DNA from: Christensenella sp. UBA7703 | Lineage (GTDB): Bacteria; Bacillota; Clostridia; Christensenellales; CAG-138 | Length of the DNA stretch: 64,000 nucleotides | Assembly (NCBI GenBank): GCA_002482505.1 | Contig: DLGD01000033.1 | Location: 62,001-126,000, forward strand | Direction: 5' to 3' | Shown: in pieces, positions 41,469 to 50,093 of the stretch | How the letters are laid out: every line of letters starts with the position of its first letter | Position numbering within the stretch: the stretch's first letter is position 1 | Made by a program: the position numbers and the translations under genes | The notes under the pieces: generated by a model | Database searches by the model: none | The model's input: only the letters and a program-made list of their open reading frames with translations | Told to the model about the DNA's origin: nothing

Positions 41469-43136
41469 ATGAATCGAACAAAACAGCTCATCGCGGCATT
41501 TGCCGCATCTGCGATACTATTCTCCGCCGGGTGCCAAAGTGCGGCGGATACGGTGAATAACACCATCTCAATTGAGACGCAGGCTGTTGCGGCGCAGACG
41601 GCAGCCGCCGAAACGAACGCCGTTTCGCTTTCCTCGAACGCATATTCGGATCGTGATCTGGATGCATCCTATGATGAGAGCGAGGCAGTCTCCATCGATT
41701 TAGCTACAGTGAATGGTGATTATACGATTTCCACAGCGGGCATCTATGTTTTTTCAGGCACACTGACCAACGGTTCCATCGTGATCAACGCGGGGGAAGA
41801 GGACAAAGTACAGATTGTCTTATCGAACGTAACCATAACAAACAGCGATGGCCCGGCGATCTATGCACTCGCGGCGGATAAAGTATTCATTACCGCCGCT
41901 GATCAGACCCAAAATACGCTTTCAGACGGATCGGGTTACGCGCAGGATGCATTCGGAAACAATCCTGACGGAGCGATCTTCGCCCGATGTGACTTGACGA
42001 TCAATGGAACAGGCTCCCTGACGGTCAACGGAAACTACAAATTCGGCATCGTGGGCAAGGATGATGTTGTGATCACTAATGCGACGTTGAATGTAACCGC
42101 AGTATCTGACGGCATCGTCGGAAAGGACAGTGTCTCGATCGGCAGCGGAACCGTTTCTATTGTTGTCGGGGGAGACGGCATCGTCAGCGAAAACAGCGAG
42201 GATGAAACGACCGGCAACGTACGGATCGACGGCGGGACAATCTCGATTCAAACGGGGGGTTCCGGCGCGGACAGCGCAAAGGGAATAAAGGCGCAGTCGG
42301 TGCTCGCAATCAATGGAGGCAGCATCACGATCGAGTCAGAGGACGACGCGCTGCACAGCGCAACCTCGGTGACCATCACAAACGGCACGCTGCTGCTTGC
42401 CTCGGGCGATGATGGCATCCATAGCGATGATTTGGTTGCAATCTCCGGCGGAGAAATCACCATCAGCCGCAGCTACGAGGGGATCGAAGGCAGGAACATC
42501 GTGGTTTCGAGCGGCGTGATCAACCTGACGGCATCGGACGACGGGTTCAACGCTGCCGGTGGTGCGGATGGCTCCGCGAGCAACGGCCCGCGCGGGAACG
42601 ACGCGTTTGCGACGGATACCAGCAAATCTCTCGTGATCTCCGGCGGAACGGTAATGGTCAATTCCGAAGGCGACGGGCTTGACAGCAACGGAACCCTCAC
42701 GATCAGCGGCGGGACGATCTATGTCTCCGGCCCGACAAACTCCGGCAACGGCGCGCTCGATAGCAACGGAGCGATGACCGTCTCGGGTGGTGTTGTGATT
42801 GCGGCAGGCAGCGCAGGCATGGCGCAGGTGTTTGACCAGAGTTCATCGCAGTCTTCGCTTTCTTACACCTTTACCTCCGTGCAGCAGGCAGGGACCACCA
42901 TTACGCTAAAAGACGCTTCCGGAAACGATATTGCATCCTATACGCCGGACAAGCAGTTTCAAAATGTGGTCATCAGCGCGCCAGAACTTGCGGCAGGACA
43001 AACCTATTCGCTTTACTGCGCGAACTCGTTGGTAGAAAACATCTCGCTATCCGGTACGGTGACAAGCGTTGGTACCGGCGGGATGAGCGGCGGATTTGGC
43101 GGCGGGCAGAGACCCGGCGGCGGAAGGCGGGGGTGA
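41469..43136 (+). CDS. Secreted beta-helix carbohydrate-binding lipoprotein (Cthe_2159-like)
   Basis: 555 residues. Signal peptide with lipobox LFSAGC, a Thr/Ala-rich linker, then a long right-handed beta-helix made of short repeats such as ISGGEITIS, VTITNGTLLLASGDDGIHSDD and TSKSLVISGGT. The protein ends in a Gly-rich tail (GGFGGGQRPGGGRRG). The Asp-rich turns (SDGIVGKDS, SEDDALHS, GDDGIHSDD) are typical Ca2+ sites of the Clostridium thermocellum Cthe_2159 family, which binds acidic polysaccharide. It follows VTC and DUF4956, a recurrent grouping in Clostridia. GGAG upstream supports the ATG. Confidence 0.82.
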   Translation: MNRTKQLIAAFAASAILFSAGCQSAADTVNNTISIETQAVAAQTAAAETNAVSLSSNAYSDRDLDASYDESEAVSIDLATVNGDYTISTAGIYVFSGTLTNGSIVINAGEEDKVQIVLSNVTITNSDGPAIYALAADKVFITAADQTQNTLSDGSGYAQDAFGNNPDGAIFARCDLTINGTGSLTVNGNYKFGIVGKDDVVITNATLNVTAVSDGIVGKDSVSIGSGTVSIVVGGDGIVSENSEDETTGNVRIDGGTISIQTGGSGADSAKGIKAQSVLAINGGSITIESEDDALHSATSVTITNGTLLLASGDDGIHSDDLVAISGGEITISRSYEGIEGRNIVVSSGVINLTASDDGFNAAGGADGSASNGPRGNDAFATDTSKSLVISGGTVMVNSEGDGLDSNGTLTISGGTIYVSGPTNSGNGALDSNGAMTVSGGVVIAAGSAGMAQVFDQSSSQSSLSYTFTSVQQAGTTITLKDASGNDIASYTPDKQFQNVVISAPELAAGQTYSLYCANSLVENISLSGTVTSVGTGGMSGGFGGGQRPGGGRRG

Positions 43137-43143
43137 TTGTACC

Positions 43144-44190
43144 ATGACGCACAAGAATAGCTTTTTACGCAGGCATATCTACGCGCTGCTCTCCTCGCTG
43201 ATGCTGGCGGTGCTAACGGGATTCGTCCTTTTGGATACCTTTGTCCTTCCGCACGCAATCACCAGTGCTGCTACCGCTGTCCTTCCGCACGCAATCACCA
43301 GTGCTGCTACCGCGACCACGACAAGCACACAGGCAACGCAGACGGCAGAAAGTCAAACACAAACATCGTTAGGCATGTCTTCCACAGTGGTCAACGCGGC
43401 TGCCAGTACCGCACAGACGGACAGCCAGAGCGAAGCCGCATCGAACGAAGCCGTCGTGACGGACAGCACGTATTTGGGCAATGGCATTCGCATTGTGATT
43501 ACGACGGTGCGCACCGCGGATACCAACGCATATGTTGCGGATGTGCAGCTCTCGCGGGCAGATAGCCTCAAAACCGCGTTGGCGCAAAACACCTTTGGCA
43601 GCAATATCACCCAAACCACAAGCGAAATAGCTGCGGCAAACAGCGCAATTCTCGCGATTAATGGCGATTACTATGGCGCGAACAAACGCGGATACGTGAT
43701 CAAAAACGGCGCTTTGTATCGCGACACAGTCCGACAGGGAGACGTCACGCAGGATCTTGCGATCTACGCCGACGGCAGCTTTGAAATGATTGACGAGACA
43801 GAAGTGACAGCGCAGGAGCTTTTGGACAGCGGAGTTGTGCAGTTATTATCTTTTGGTCCGGCATTGATCGAAAACGGTACGCTTCAGGTTTCCGCAGCGG
43901 ATGAAGTATCCCGCGCAAAATCGAGCAATCCGCGCACGGCCATCGGAATCATCGACGAACTGCACTATATCTTCGTTGTGGCTGACGGAAGAACTGGTGA
44001 GAGCGAGGGCTTAAGCTTACTGGCGCTTGCGCAACTCATAGAATCCTACGGTTGCGTGACGGCATATAATCTCGACGGCGGCGGCTCTTCCACGATGGTG
44101 TTCAACGGTACTGTGGTCAATCAACCGACGACGAACGGAACTATGATTTCTGAAAGGGTGGTGAGCGATATTGTCTACATTGCTGCGTGA
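43144..44190 (+). CDS. Phosphodiester glycosidase (NAGPA-domain) membrane protein
   Basis: 348 residues from ATG 43144. An N-terminal membrane anchor (residues 15-35) is followed by a low-complexity Thr/Ala/Gln linker that includes a duplicated 12-residue unit, then a NAGPA-type domain: GDYYGANKRGYVIKNG, NPRTAIGI, and the signature YNLDGGGSSTMVFNG near residue 305. The family removes N-acetylglucosamine from phosphodiesters, as in the human uncovering enzyme, and in bacteria acts on wall or capsule phosphodiesters. The next gene overlaps its 3' end. Confidence 0.85.
   Translation: MTHKNSFLRRHIYALLSSLMLAVLTGFVLLDTFVLPHAITSAATAVLPHAITSAATATTTSTQATQTAESQTQTSLGMSSTVVNAAASTAQTDSQSEAASNEAVVTDSTYLGNGIRIVITTVRTADTNAYVADVQLSRADSLKTALAQNTFGSNITQTTSEIAAANSAILAINGDYYGANKRGYVIKNGALYRDTVRQGDVTQDLAIYADGSFEMIDETEVTAQELLDSGVVQLLSFGPALIENGTLQVSAADEVSRAKSSNPRTAIGIIDELHYIFVVADGRTGESEGLSLLALAQLIESYGCVTAYNLDGGGSSTMVFNGTVVNQPTTNGTMISERVVSDIVYIAA
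43243..43314 (+). repeat. Perfect-frame 36-bp tandem duplication in the NAGPA gene
   Basis: Two copies (43243-43278 and 43279-43314) differ at one base in 36 and encode VLPHAITSAATA twice, just after the membrane anchor. The near-identity indicates a recent duplication. Confidence 0.95.
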
Positions 44191-44599
44191 TGGAACTCCT
44201 GCCGATTGGCGGAAAACGGCACTGACATACGGCATAATTGCGGCTTTCTGCGGCATCTTTAGCGTTGTTTATCTGCAGTTTAGCCACAAAGAGAGTTCGC
44301 CGTTTCTTGTTTGGCTCTTTGCGCCTTCGCTGCTGCTGGGTATGATTCCAGCGCTCCTGATGCGCCGGACAAGACCCATTCGGCGCCCCGGCATCGCTGT
44401 GCGCAGAGTTTGGAATACGGCGGTAGCCACGTTGACTTGCGGCATGCTGATACGCGCTATCATCAATATTTCCGGGCGATACACGGAATATGACAGGATC
44501 TACTGGGTCTTGTCAGGTGTCCTGTTTCTCGCAGCGGCTGTGATCGATGTGCTTCTTCGCTTTGCAAAGGGCACTGACAACCGAGTGGACATGACGTAG
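44171..44599 (+). CDS. Small integral membrane protein of unknown function
   Basis: 142 residues, four predicted helices (near residues 18-35, 43-60, 80-100, 115-133). No known family is recognised. It starts at TTG 44171 with GGTGG upstream and overlaps the end of the NAGPA gene by 20 bases, which together with the same strand supports co-transcription. A basic loop (RRTRPIRRPGIAVRR) lies between helices 2 and 3. Confidence 0.6.
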   Translation: MSTLLRDGTPADWRKTALTYGIIAAFCGIFSVVYLQFSHKESSPFLVWLFAPSLLLGMIPALLMRRTRPIRRPGIAVRRVWNTAVATLTCGMLIRAIINISGRYTEYDRIYWVLSGVLFLAAAVIDVLLRFAKGTDNRVDMT

Positions 44600-44624
44600 T
44601 AGAAAAGATTACAAAGGGAACAAT

Positions 44625-46196
44625 ATGCAACAAATAAAACCATCCCCGCTGAAGCTTATTCGGCGGATTATCCAGACGGCGGCGTTTTTCCTGTTTCCGG
44701 GACTGTTTATCACGATGTTTTCAGCGATAAAGACGTTATATATGGCTATAATCGATGGAACCTTCCATATAACAGCTCAGGCAAACGAGCTGATTTTAGT
44801 GCTCTCGATGCTGCTGATCACGGCGCTGATGGGGCGTTTCTTCTGCGGGTTCTTATGCTCTTTTGGCACCATGGGAGATTTCTTTTGGGTTGTTGGCAAA
44901 AGGCTGAAACTGCGTCGAAGGAATCTCTCCCGCCGGATGGATCAAGCTCTCAAGAGCCTGAAATATATTCTTCTCATCGGCATCGTGCTGATCGGCTGGA
45001 CCCTTGGGGTATCACTCCTGAGCGGAACCGCCAACCCCTGGACCATATTTGGTATGCTTACCTCGGTTGCAGGATGGCCGAACCTCACTGCCTGGGTCTC
45101 TGTCGGCGCGCTGCTGCTGATTTTGATCATGGCTGGATCACTTTACATCGAGCGTTTCTTTTGCCGGTATCTCTGCCCGCTGGGGGCGGTGTTTGCGGTG
45201 GCCTCAAAAGTTCGCCTGTTCAAAATTCGTAAACCCGCGCAGCACTGCGGCAACTGCCAAGCCTGCACGAAACAGTGTTCAATGGGAATTCCGCTATACG
45301 GGATGAATGTCATCTCGGACGGCGAATGCATCGACTGCATGAACTGTGTGGACGTTTGCCCACGCGGGAACGTGAAGGCTAACCCGAAACCCGCGCTTGC
45401 CGCCGTGGTTGCGGTTGCCGCCATGAGTGGCGCATATTTTGCCGGGACTATTGCAAGCAGCGCTGCCGCAGAGCAGACGACTGTAATTGAAACCGCAAGC
45501 AGGACAACAAGCGTCACTGCAGGTCAATATATCGATGGTATCTATACGGGAAGCGCGTCTGGCTTTCGCGGAACGACAAAGACTCAGGTTACGGTTTCCG
45601 GCGGATTCATCACGGATATTTCCGTGCTTTCGACGGATGACGATGCTTCGTTTTTCAACCGAGCGGAAAGGAGCGTTACCGCTCAGATTCTTTCGACGCA
45701 AAGCCTCTCCGTGGATACGGTGTCCGGCGCGACATTCAGCAGCTACGCCATCATGGACGCGGTGACAGATGCACTCAAGAGCGCACTGGTGAATGCAGGC
45801 ACCGCAGAAGGCTCCGCGGCACAAGTAGGCGTAAACAGCGCGGAAACGGCATCTTCCATACAAACAGAGCAAGGATTGATCGCGCTGGAAGACGGGACAT
45901 ATACCGGCTCAGGATCGGGGTACCGCGGGGAAACCAGCGTCAGCGTGACGGTTGAAAACGGCTGCATCACGTCGGTGAAGGTGACGAACACCAGCGACGA
46001 CGAGCGATTCTTCTCTCGCGCGGAGACAACGATCATCAACGAAATAATATCCGGGCAAACGCCGGATGTCGATGCGGTATCGGGCGCGACCTGCAGCAGC
46101 AACGGTATTATGGAAGCGGTTGCAAACGCCTTGGGGATTGAGTTTACTGCGGCGGCACCGGCGGAGAGTCGGCACGGCGGACACGGAAGGCGCTGA
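44625..46196 (+). CDS. NosR/NapH-like ferredoxin membrane protein with two FMN-binding domains
   Basis: 523 residues. The first half has about five helices with two CxxxC-P type segments (FFCGFLCSFG, FFCRYLCPLGA) and two [4Fe-4S] motifs (CGNCQACTKQC, CIDCMNCVDVCP, residues ~206-250), as in the NapH/NosR/YccM group. After one more helix come two extracytoplasmic FMN-binding domains, each ending in the ApbE acceptor motif SGAT (residues 367-370 and 486-489, so Thr370 and Thr489). Each starts with a (I/T)DGxYTGS...GYRG-like strand. It should move electrons from the cytosol to the cell surface by membrane clusters and covalent flavins. ApbE at 5022-6077 could modify it. The terminal electron acceptor is unknown. 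Confidence 0.85.
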   Translation: MQQIKPSPLKLIRRIIQTAAFFLFPGLFITMFSAIKTLYMAIIDGTFHITAQANELILVLSMLLITALMGRFFCGFLCSFGTMGDFFWVVGKRLKLRRRNLSRRMDQALKSLKYILLIGIVLIGWTLGVSLLSGTANPWTIFGMLTSVAGWPNLTAWVSVGALLLILIMAGSLYIERFFCRYLCPLGAVFAVASKVRLFKIRKPAQHCGNCQACTKQCSMGIPLYGMNVISDGECIDCMNCVDVCPRGNVKANPKPALAAVVAVAAMSGAYFAGTIASSAAAEQTTVIETASRTTSVTAGQYIDGIYTGSASGFRGTTKTQVTVSGGFITDISVLSTDDDASFFNRAERSVTAQILSTQSLSVDTVSGATFSSYAIMDAVTDALKSALVNAGTAEGSAAQVGVNSAETASSIQTEQGLIALEDGTYTGSGSGYRGETSVSVTVENGCITSVKVTNTSDDERFFSRAETTIINEIISGQTPDVDAVSGATCSSNGIMEAVANALGIEFTAAAPAESRHGGHGRR

Positions 46197-46506
46197 TTGA
46201 ACTGAAAAATTCGGTGAAATATTCACCTGACTGTGCGTGCATCAATGGAAGACTGGAAAAAGGCAAACAACAACGGCCACCGAATACGGTGGCCGGTCCG
46301 TTCATTGACAAAGTCCTTCGAACCGTGTCGATGGATTTTACGCGGGGCTAGAATGACGTGAATCGCGTTACTTTTTCACAAATTCGGCGAATGAATCACT
46401 GGACTTGATGGAACATGGGGGAGTTTTAAAATTTCGATCCTCCTGGTGGGGTTGCCGATCTGCTGTGCCTCCACAAGCGGAGGCTTTGTTGCGTTCGTTT
46501 TGTTGT
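46197..46506. other. 310-base convergent region with two hairpins
   Basis: A perfect 9-bp hairpin CGGCCACCG/CGGTGGCCG (46274-46282 with 46287-46295, 4-base loop) lacks a T run. A second, GCCTCC/GGAGGC (46467-46472 with 46479-46484), is followed by TTTGTTG on the plus strand and may terminate the NosR-like transcript. No gene was seen. Confidence 0.55.
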
Positions 46507-47208
46507 TCAGCCGCCAAGATAGGCCTTCTGGACGGCGTCGTTGGTCAGCAGTTCGCTCGAAGGCGCATGGAACACGATTTGCCCTGTTTCCAGCACGTAA
46601 CCACGGTTGGCGATCGAGAGCGCCATCTGCGCGTTCTGCTCGACGAGAAGAATTGTCGTGCCCGCGCGGTTGAGTTCCTGAATGATATCAAAAATCTGCT
46701 CCACGAGAATGGGAGCAAGCCCCATCGACGGTTCGTCCAGCATCATCAGCTTCGGCTGGGACATCAGTCCGCGCCCCATCGCAAGCATCTGTTGTTCGCC
46801 GCCGGAGAGTGTGCCCGCAATCTGTCGCCTGCGCTCTTTTAACCGGGGGAAGCGCTCATACACGTTTGCAATGGAATCCTCAAATGTCGCGCGCGGCGCA
46901 GTGAACGCGCCCATATCCAGATTTTCCTCGACAGTCATCTGCAAAAAGACGCGGCGTCCTTCCGGCACATGCGCCAGCCCCTGGGCAACGATTTTATGCG
47001 GCGCGGTCCCTTTGATGCTCTTTCCGTCAAAGGTGATATCACCGGTCTTACTGCGCAGCAGTCCGGAGATAGACTTTAGTATTGTGGACTTGCCCGCGCC
47101 GTTCGCGCCGATGAGCGTGACGATTTCTCCATCCTCTACGGAAAATGAGATATCGCGGATTGCTTGGATATTGCCGTAAAAAACGTTGATATTTTGAACC
47201 TCAAGCAT
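46507..47208 (-). CDS. livF: Branched-chain amino acid ABC transporter ATPase LivF
   Basis: 233 residues with Walker A GANGAGKST, signature LSGGEQQML and Walker B LMMLDEPSMGLAP. The LivF-specific VPEGRRVFLQMTVEENL is present. It pairs with LivG to power LivH-LivM. It is last in the operon, 2 bases after livG. Confidence 0.95.
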   Translation of the reverse strand: MLEVQNINVFYGNIQAIRDISFSVEDGEIVTLIGANGAGKSTILKSISGLLRSKTGDITFDGKSIKGTAPHKIVAQGLAHVPEGRRVFLQMTVEENLDMGAFTAPRATFEDSIANVYERFPRLKERRRQIAGTLSGGEQQMLAMGRGLMSQPKLMMLDEPSMGLAPILVEQIFDIIQELNRAGTTILLVEQNAQMALSIANRGYVLETGQIVFHAPSSELLTNDAVQKAYLGG

Positions 47209-47210
47209 GA

Positions 47211-48047
47211 TTACGCCTTTGCCTCCCCTCTGCGGCCCAGATAGGCTTCAATTACGACCGGGTTGCTCTTGATTTGCTCCTGCGTGCCCTTGGCGATGAT
47301 ACGCCCATAGTTGAGCACGGCGATCCCTTCGCAGATGCCCATCACGAGATTCATATCGTGTTCGATCAAGAGAATCGCGATTTCGAACGTGTCGCGGATG
47401 CGCCGAATGTTCTCCATAAGTTCGCCTGTTTCCGAAGGATTCATCCCTGCGGCGGGTTCATCGAGCAGAAGCAGCTTTGGTTTGGTCGCGAGCGCGCGGA
47501 CGATCTCTAGTCTGCGCTGCGCACCATAGGGGAGAGAACCCGCGGGTTTGTCTGCCAGCGATTGCATATCAAAGATGGACAATAACCCCAGTGCAGTATC
47601 ATGCGCGAGACGTTCGTTTTTCCAATAGGAAGGAAGGCGGAAGAGCGCGCTGCCCAGTGAATATTCAAACGCATTGTGCAGACCGATCCGGACGTTGTCC
47701 TCCACACTCAAATCCTTAAACAGGCGGATATTTTGAAAGGTGCGCGCAATGCCCATGCGGTTGAGTTGCGCGGTCGATTTTCCGCGAATATCAACGCCAT
47801 CAAGCAGAACGACGCCGCGCGTGGGCGTATAGACATTCGTTAGAAGGTTGAACACCGTCGTTTTGCCCGCGCCGTTGGGGCCGATTAAGCCAGCAATCTC
47901 CGTCCGCCCGATGATCAGGTTGAAGTCGTCTACTGCGTGCAGGCCGCCGAATTCAACGCCGAGATGATGAATGTCCAAAATTGGGGTGGAGCCAAGGTCG
48001 CGCTCCGGAATAAAGCCGAGACTCGGCAGTGGGACTAACTTATCCAT
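47211..48047 (-). CDS. livG: Branched-chain amino acid ABC transporter ATPase LivG
   Basis: 278 residues from ATG 48047, which overlaps the livM stop by 8 bases; an upstream start would lie far inside livM. Walker A GPNGAGKTT, signature SLPYGAQRRLEI, Walker B LLLDEPAAGMNPSE and the LivG-type ARTFQNIRLFKDLSV segment are all visible. Confidence 0.95.
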   Translation of the reverse strand: MDKLVPLPSLGFIPERDLGSTPILDIHHLGVEFGGLHAVDDFNLIIGRTEIAGLIGPNGAGKTTVFNLLTNVYTPTRGVVLLDGVDIRGKSTAQLNRMGIARTFQNIRLFKDLSVEDNVRIGLHNAFEYSLGSALFRLPSYWKNERLAHDTALGLLSIFDMQSLADKPAGSLPYGAQRRLEIVRALATKPKLLLLDEPAAGMNPSETGELMENIRRIRDTFEIAILLIEHDMNLVMGICEGIAVLNYGRIIAKGTQEQIKSNPVVIEAYLGRRGEAKA

Positions 48048-49074
48048 TCTTATCACCCGCCTTATGATTGGTTGTATCGCGCGTGGGCTTCCGGTTGAAA
48101 ACCTTCTCCAGAATGCGCGAGAGAGAGAAGTCATATTGCCCCATTAGCCCGGATGGCTTGAAGATCATCACCGTGATGAGCAAAAGCGAATACACGATCA
48201 TTCGGTATTCCGAGAACGCGCGCAGCAACTCCGGTATCGCGGTGAGCACGGTTGCGGAGAGCACGGAGCCGACCATGGAACCCATACCGCCGAGTACGAC
48301 CATGACGAGGATCTCGATCGACTTCATGAAGCCGAAGCTCGAGGGGTTCAATATCCCGAGGTAGCCCGCGTAGAGCGCACCCGCCAGCCCTGCAAACACG
48401 GCGCTTGCCGTAAACCCGAGCACCTTGTAGTAGGTGATATTGATGCCGCAGGATTCCGCGGCAATCTCATTTTCGCGTATGGAGAGAACCGCTCTTCCGT
48501 GGCGGCTCTTCATCATGGTATGAATGAGCAAACATGCGATGCCGACGCAGAGAAACGTGTTGAGGAACGTCGTTTCCTTTGGAATGCTCTTGAGGCTCGC
48601 CGCACCATAGGTGAGCTTAAAACCCAGCACGCTGTCGATATTGAGCAGCACGACGCGGATGATCTCGCCAAATCCGAGGGTGATGATCGCAAGATAATCT
48701 CCCTTGAGGCGAAGCGCTGGAATGCCGATGAGGATACCGAAAATTCCGGCGGAAAGCGCACCGAGCACAAGACCGATTGGAAACGAAACGCTTGGGTCCA
48801 GACCGGAGCGCGTCATGAAGATCGCCGCCGTATATGCGCCGACCGCCATGAAGCCCGCATGGCCGAGCGGAAGCTGACCCAGATATCCGGTTGCGATATT
48901 GAGCGAAACGGCGAGGATGATGTTGATGCCGATGAGCATCAATACCTTCGTGAAATACTTACTGATGGCACCCGACTGAATGAGAGACACGCCGATGATC
49001 AGAAACGCGGCAAAGAGCAGCGTATTGATCGCGTAGCGGACGGGCATAGGAATCTTTTTATATGCTTGTTTCAT
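48040..49074 (-). CDS. livM: Branched-chain amino acid ABC transporter permease LivM
   Basis: 344 residues from ATG 49074 (AGGTG six bases upstream; the in-frame GTG at 49083 overlaps that site). About nine helices with YLGQLPLGHAGFMAVGAY and GGMGSMVGSVLSATVLT, hallmarks of LivM. With LivH it forms the membrane channel for Leu/Ile/Val uptake. Confidence 0.95.
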   Translation of the reverse strand: MKQAYKKIPMPVRYAINTLLFAAFLIIGVSLIQSGAISKYFTKVLMLIGINIILAVSLNIATGYLGQLPLGHAGFMAVGAYTAAIFMTRSGLDPSVSFPIGLVLGALSAGIFGILIGIPALRLKGDYLAIITLGFGEIIRVVLLNIDSVLGFKLTYGAASLKSIPKETTFLNTFLCVGIACLLIHTMMKSRHGRAVLSIRENEIAAESCGINITYYKVLGFTASAVFAGLAGALYAGYLGILNPSSFGFMKSIEILVMVVLGGMGSMVGSVLSATVLTAIPELLRAFSEYRMIVYSLLLITVMIFKPSGLMGQYDFSLSRILEKVFNRKPTRDTTNHKAGDKNG

Positions 49075-49084
49075 TGCCCGCACC

Positions 49085-49972
49085 TTACACTTTCTCGCGC
49101 ATCGGGCGCCCGAGGATACCGGTCGGTTTGACGAGCAGCACGATGATCAAAATAGCAAACACCACGCCGTCCCGCCAGACCGAAAGTCCGATTGCGGAGA
49201 CCAGCGATTCCGCAAGCCCGATGGCAAAACCGCCGATCATTGCGCCGGGAATGGAGCCGATGCCGCCGAGCACGGCCGCGACAAACGCCTTGAGCCCCAG
49301 CATGGAGCCCATGGTTGGCGTTGCCTGCGGATAGGCCGAGCAGTACAAAACCGCGCCGATGCCCGCGAGCGCGCTGCCGATTGCGAACGTAAATGAAATC
49401 GTGCGGTTGATATTGATGCCCATGAGCTGCGCGGCGTCGGTGTCCTCCGAAACGGCGCGCATCGCCTTGCCCATCTTGGTCTTTTGGACAAGGAACGTCA
49501 ATAAGAGCATAGAAACGGCTGCGGCGATGAGCGTGATGACCGCCGTGCCGGAGAGTTCAATCGTACCGAGAAAGATCGATGGAATATTGGAAAAACTTGG
49601 AATAACCTGTGCCTTTGCGCCAAATACCATCTGCGAGAGATTTTCCAATAAAAAGGAAACGCCGATTGCAGTGATGAGCAACGAGATTCTTGGAGAACCG
49701 CGCAGGGGTTTGTAGGCAGCTTTTTCAATCAGCATGCCAAGCAGCGTGCAGCCGAGAATTGCGGATAGAATCGCAAACGCCGGATGCATGGAAAGCTTTG
49801 CCATAGAGAGCCAGGCGATGTAAGCGCCGATCATGATGATGTCTCCATGGGCAAAGTTGAGCAGGGTGATGATACCATACACCATGCTGTAGCCCAGCGC
49901 GACCAGAGCATAGATCGAGCCGGATTGCAGACCGTTGATGATCTGCCGTAGGATTGTGGTATAGACTGACAT
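49085..49972 (-). CDS. livH: Branched-chain amino acid ABC transporter permease LivH
   Basis: 295 residues from ATG 49972. About eight helices, beginning INGLQSGSIYALVALGYSMVYG, with LNFAHGDIIMIGAY and AVLGGIGSIPGAMIGG typical of LivH. It lies 121 bases after livK, a gap filled with a strong hairpin, and 10 bases before livM. Confidence 0.95.
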   Translation of the reverse strand: MSVYTTILRQIINGLQSGSIYALVALGYSMVYGIITLLNFAHGDIIMIGAYIAWLSMAKLSMHPAFAILSAILGCTLLGMLIEKAAYKPLRGSPRISLLITAIGVSFLLENLSQMVFGAKAQVIPSFSNIPSIFLGTIELSGTAVITLIAAAVSMLLLTFLVQKTKMGKAMRAVSEDTDAAQLMGININRTISFTFAIGSALAGIGAVLYCSAYPQATPTMGSMLGLKAFVAAVLGGIGSIPGAMIGGFAIGLAESLVSAIGLSVWRDGVVFAILIIVLLVKPTGILGRPMREKV

Positions 49973-50027
49973 AATCGTACCTTCCTCTGTCGGACGGGCA
50001 ACCCCATCCGAGTGATGAACGTTGCTA

Positions 50028-50066
50028 CCGTCCCGCACCGCAGGGAATGCCAGCGGTGCGGGACGG
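50028..50066 (-). other. Strong intercistronic hairpin between livK and livH
   Basis: Perfect 14-bp GC-rich stem (CCGTCCCGCACCGC with GCGGTGCGGGACGG; 50028-50041 with 50053-50066), 11-base loop, no T run. Such elements after a binding-protein gene often protect its mRNA and lower expression of the permease genes. Confidence 0.75.
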
Positions 50067-50093
50067 CAGAGATCGCCTTTGTGCGGTTATGGA

